NCBI GenBank assembly: GCA_947462335.1 | Contig: OX381708.1 | Location: forward strand, 40,489,377 to 40,553,376 | From: Harmothoe impar | Lineage: Eukaryota; Annelida; Polychaeta; Phyllodocida; Polynoidae | DNA length: 64,000 nucleotides | Direction: 5' to 3' | In this document: positions 63,607 through 64,000 of the stretch, piece by piece | How positions within the stretch are numbered: the first letter of the stretch is position 1 | Layout of the letters: the number at the start of each line of letters is the position of its first letter | The notes under the pieces: generated by a model | Database searches by the model: none | What the model was told of the DNA's origin: nothing | Seen by the model: the letters and a program-made list of their open reading frames with translations, nothing else | Program-made: the position numbers and the translations under genes

Positions 63607-64000
63607 AGGGTCCGTGCTAGCCACTCGCCATTGGCGAATTAAAGTTGAATTTGGCTAATGCTACTCCCTGAAAATTCGCCAAATTGGCTAATTGTGGTTG
63701 AGGGAAGGATTTGAGCTATAACCCCTCCCCTCTCGAAAGGAAAGAAAACAATGGCAATTCTATCCTGTTTTAAAGATTATAAGATACCTTCCCATTTTCA
63801 AATTTTCACAGAATTTATTTACATATTGCTGTATTATGAACTAAGTACAAATTGTGATTAGAATTCATAGTTTACATCTCAAGTAATTTACTAAACAATT
63901 CATATGGGTGAGCCCGAAAGTAAGTCTTGGAAGACCATGTTGAATGGTATGAGAATTAAATCTCAAATAATTTAAGAATCACAAGAAAGTTTTGCTAATC
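63607..64000. mobile_element. Relative of the 58141 element, cut by the window end
   Basis: GTGCTAGCCACTCGCCATTGGCGAAT and ATTCGCCAAATTGGCTAA match the start of 58141-58858. No right end is inside the window. Confidence 0.5.

Overview
This is a 64 kb piece of an animal nuclear genome, built almost entirely from transposable elements and tandem repeats. No complete host protein-coding gene is recognisable. An animal, probably lophotrochozoan and plausibly bivalve, is suggested by several things: Ngaro-type tyrosine-recombinase (YR) retrotransposons, Jockey/CR1-like LINE fragments, tRNA-derived SINEs, an IS630/Tc1-like transposase relic, many DNA-transposon derivatives with target-site duplications (TSDs), long satellites, and a retroposon ending in (TTGA)n-TTTGTTTAACGTC. 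I associate that last motif with bivalve genomes from memory, so the taxon is inference.

Layout. Positions 1-7.4 kb hold LTR remnants (332-816; solo LTR 3905-4342), a hAT MITE with a perfect 8-bp TSD (1711-2110), a tRNA-derived SINE and decayed LINE pieces. Positions 7.5-16 kb form a nest of non-autonomous DNA transposons. Three of these (8180-9103, 10836-12207, 15064-16029) share a CAGNGATG-type terminal inverted repeat and exact 6-bp TSDs, and one carries a solo LTR inside it. Positions 16-31 kb hold minisatellites, a broken DDE transposase with a MITE inside it, two LINEs each split by a DNA transposon with a clear TSD, an 81-90-bp satellite interrupted by a retroposon, and a ~170-bp satellite. 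Positions 31-34.4 kb hold GC-rich sequence, a 28-29-base poly-G run and a cluster of Harbinger-like MITEs.

The core of the window is 34.4-46.7 kb: two different, apparently intact Ngaro-like retrotransposons in the same orientation, at 34427-39920 and 41707-46733. Each has split direct repeats (A1 - genes - B1 A2 B2), a Gag-like protein with three zinc-binding motifs, a reverse transcriptase/RNase H protein and a tyrosine recombinase. In both, gag and RT/RH lie in the same frame separated by exactly one stop codon (UAG in one, UGA in the other). In both, the YR frame opens without a usable upstream ATG but behind a splice-acceptor-like site in the same codon phase. This suggests that Gag-Pol is made by stop-codon readthrough and the recombinase from a spliced subgenomic RNA. 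The near-identical repeats (one mismatch seen in 151 bp; none seen in 261, 108 and 89 bp) imply recent insertion.

Positions 47-49 kb hold a three-unit repeat carrying palindromes with TGACG motifs and a second block of the 81-90-bp satellite. Positions 49.1-57.05 kb are one continuous ~179-bp satellite array of about 44 monomers with higher-order structure, bordered on the left by a tRNA-like pol III promoter head. Positions 57-64 kb hold more SINE, MITE and 174-bp satellite sequence, plus two small minus-strand open segments (62335-62433 and 62869-62934) with consensus splice sites and matching phase. These two segments are the only candidates for exons of a host gene.
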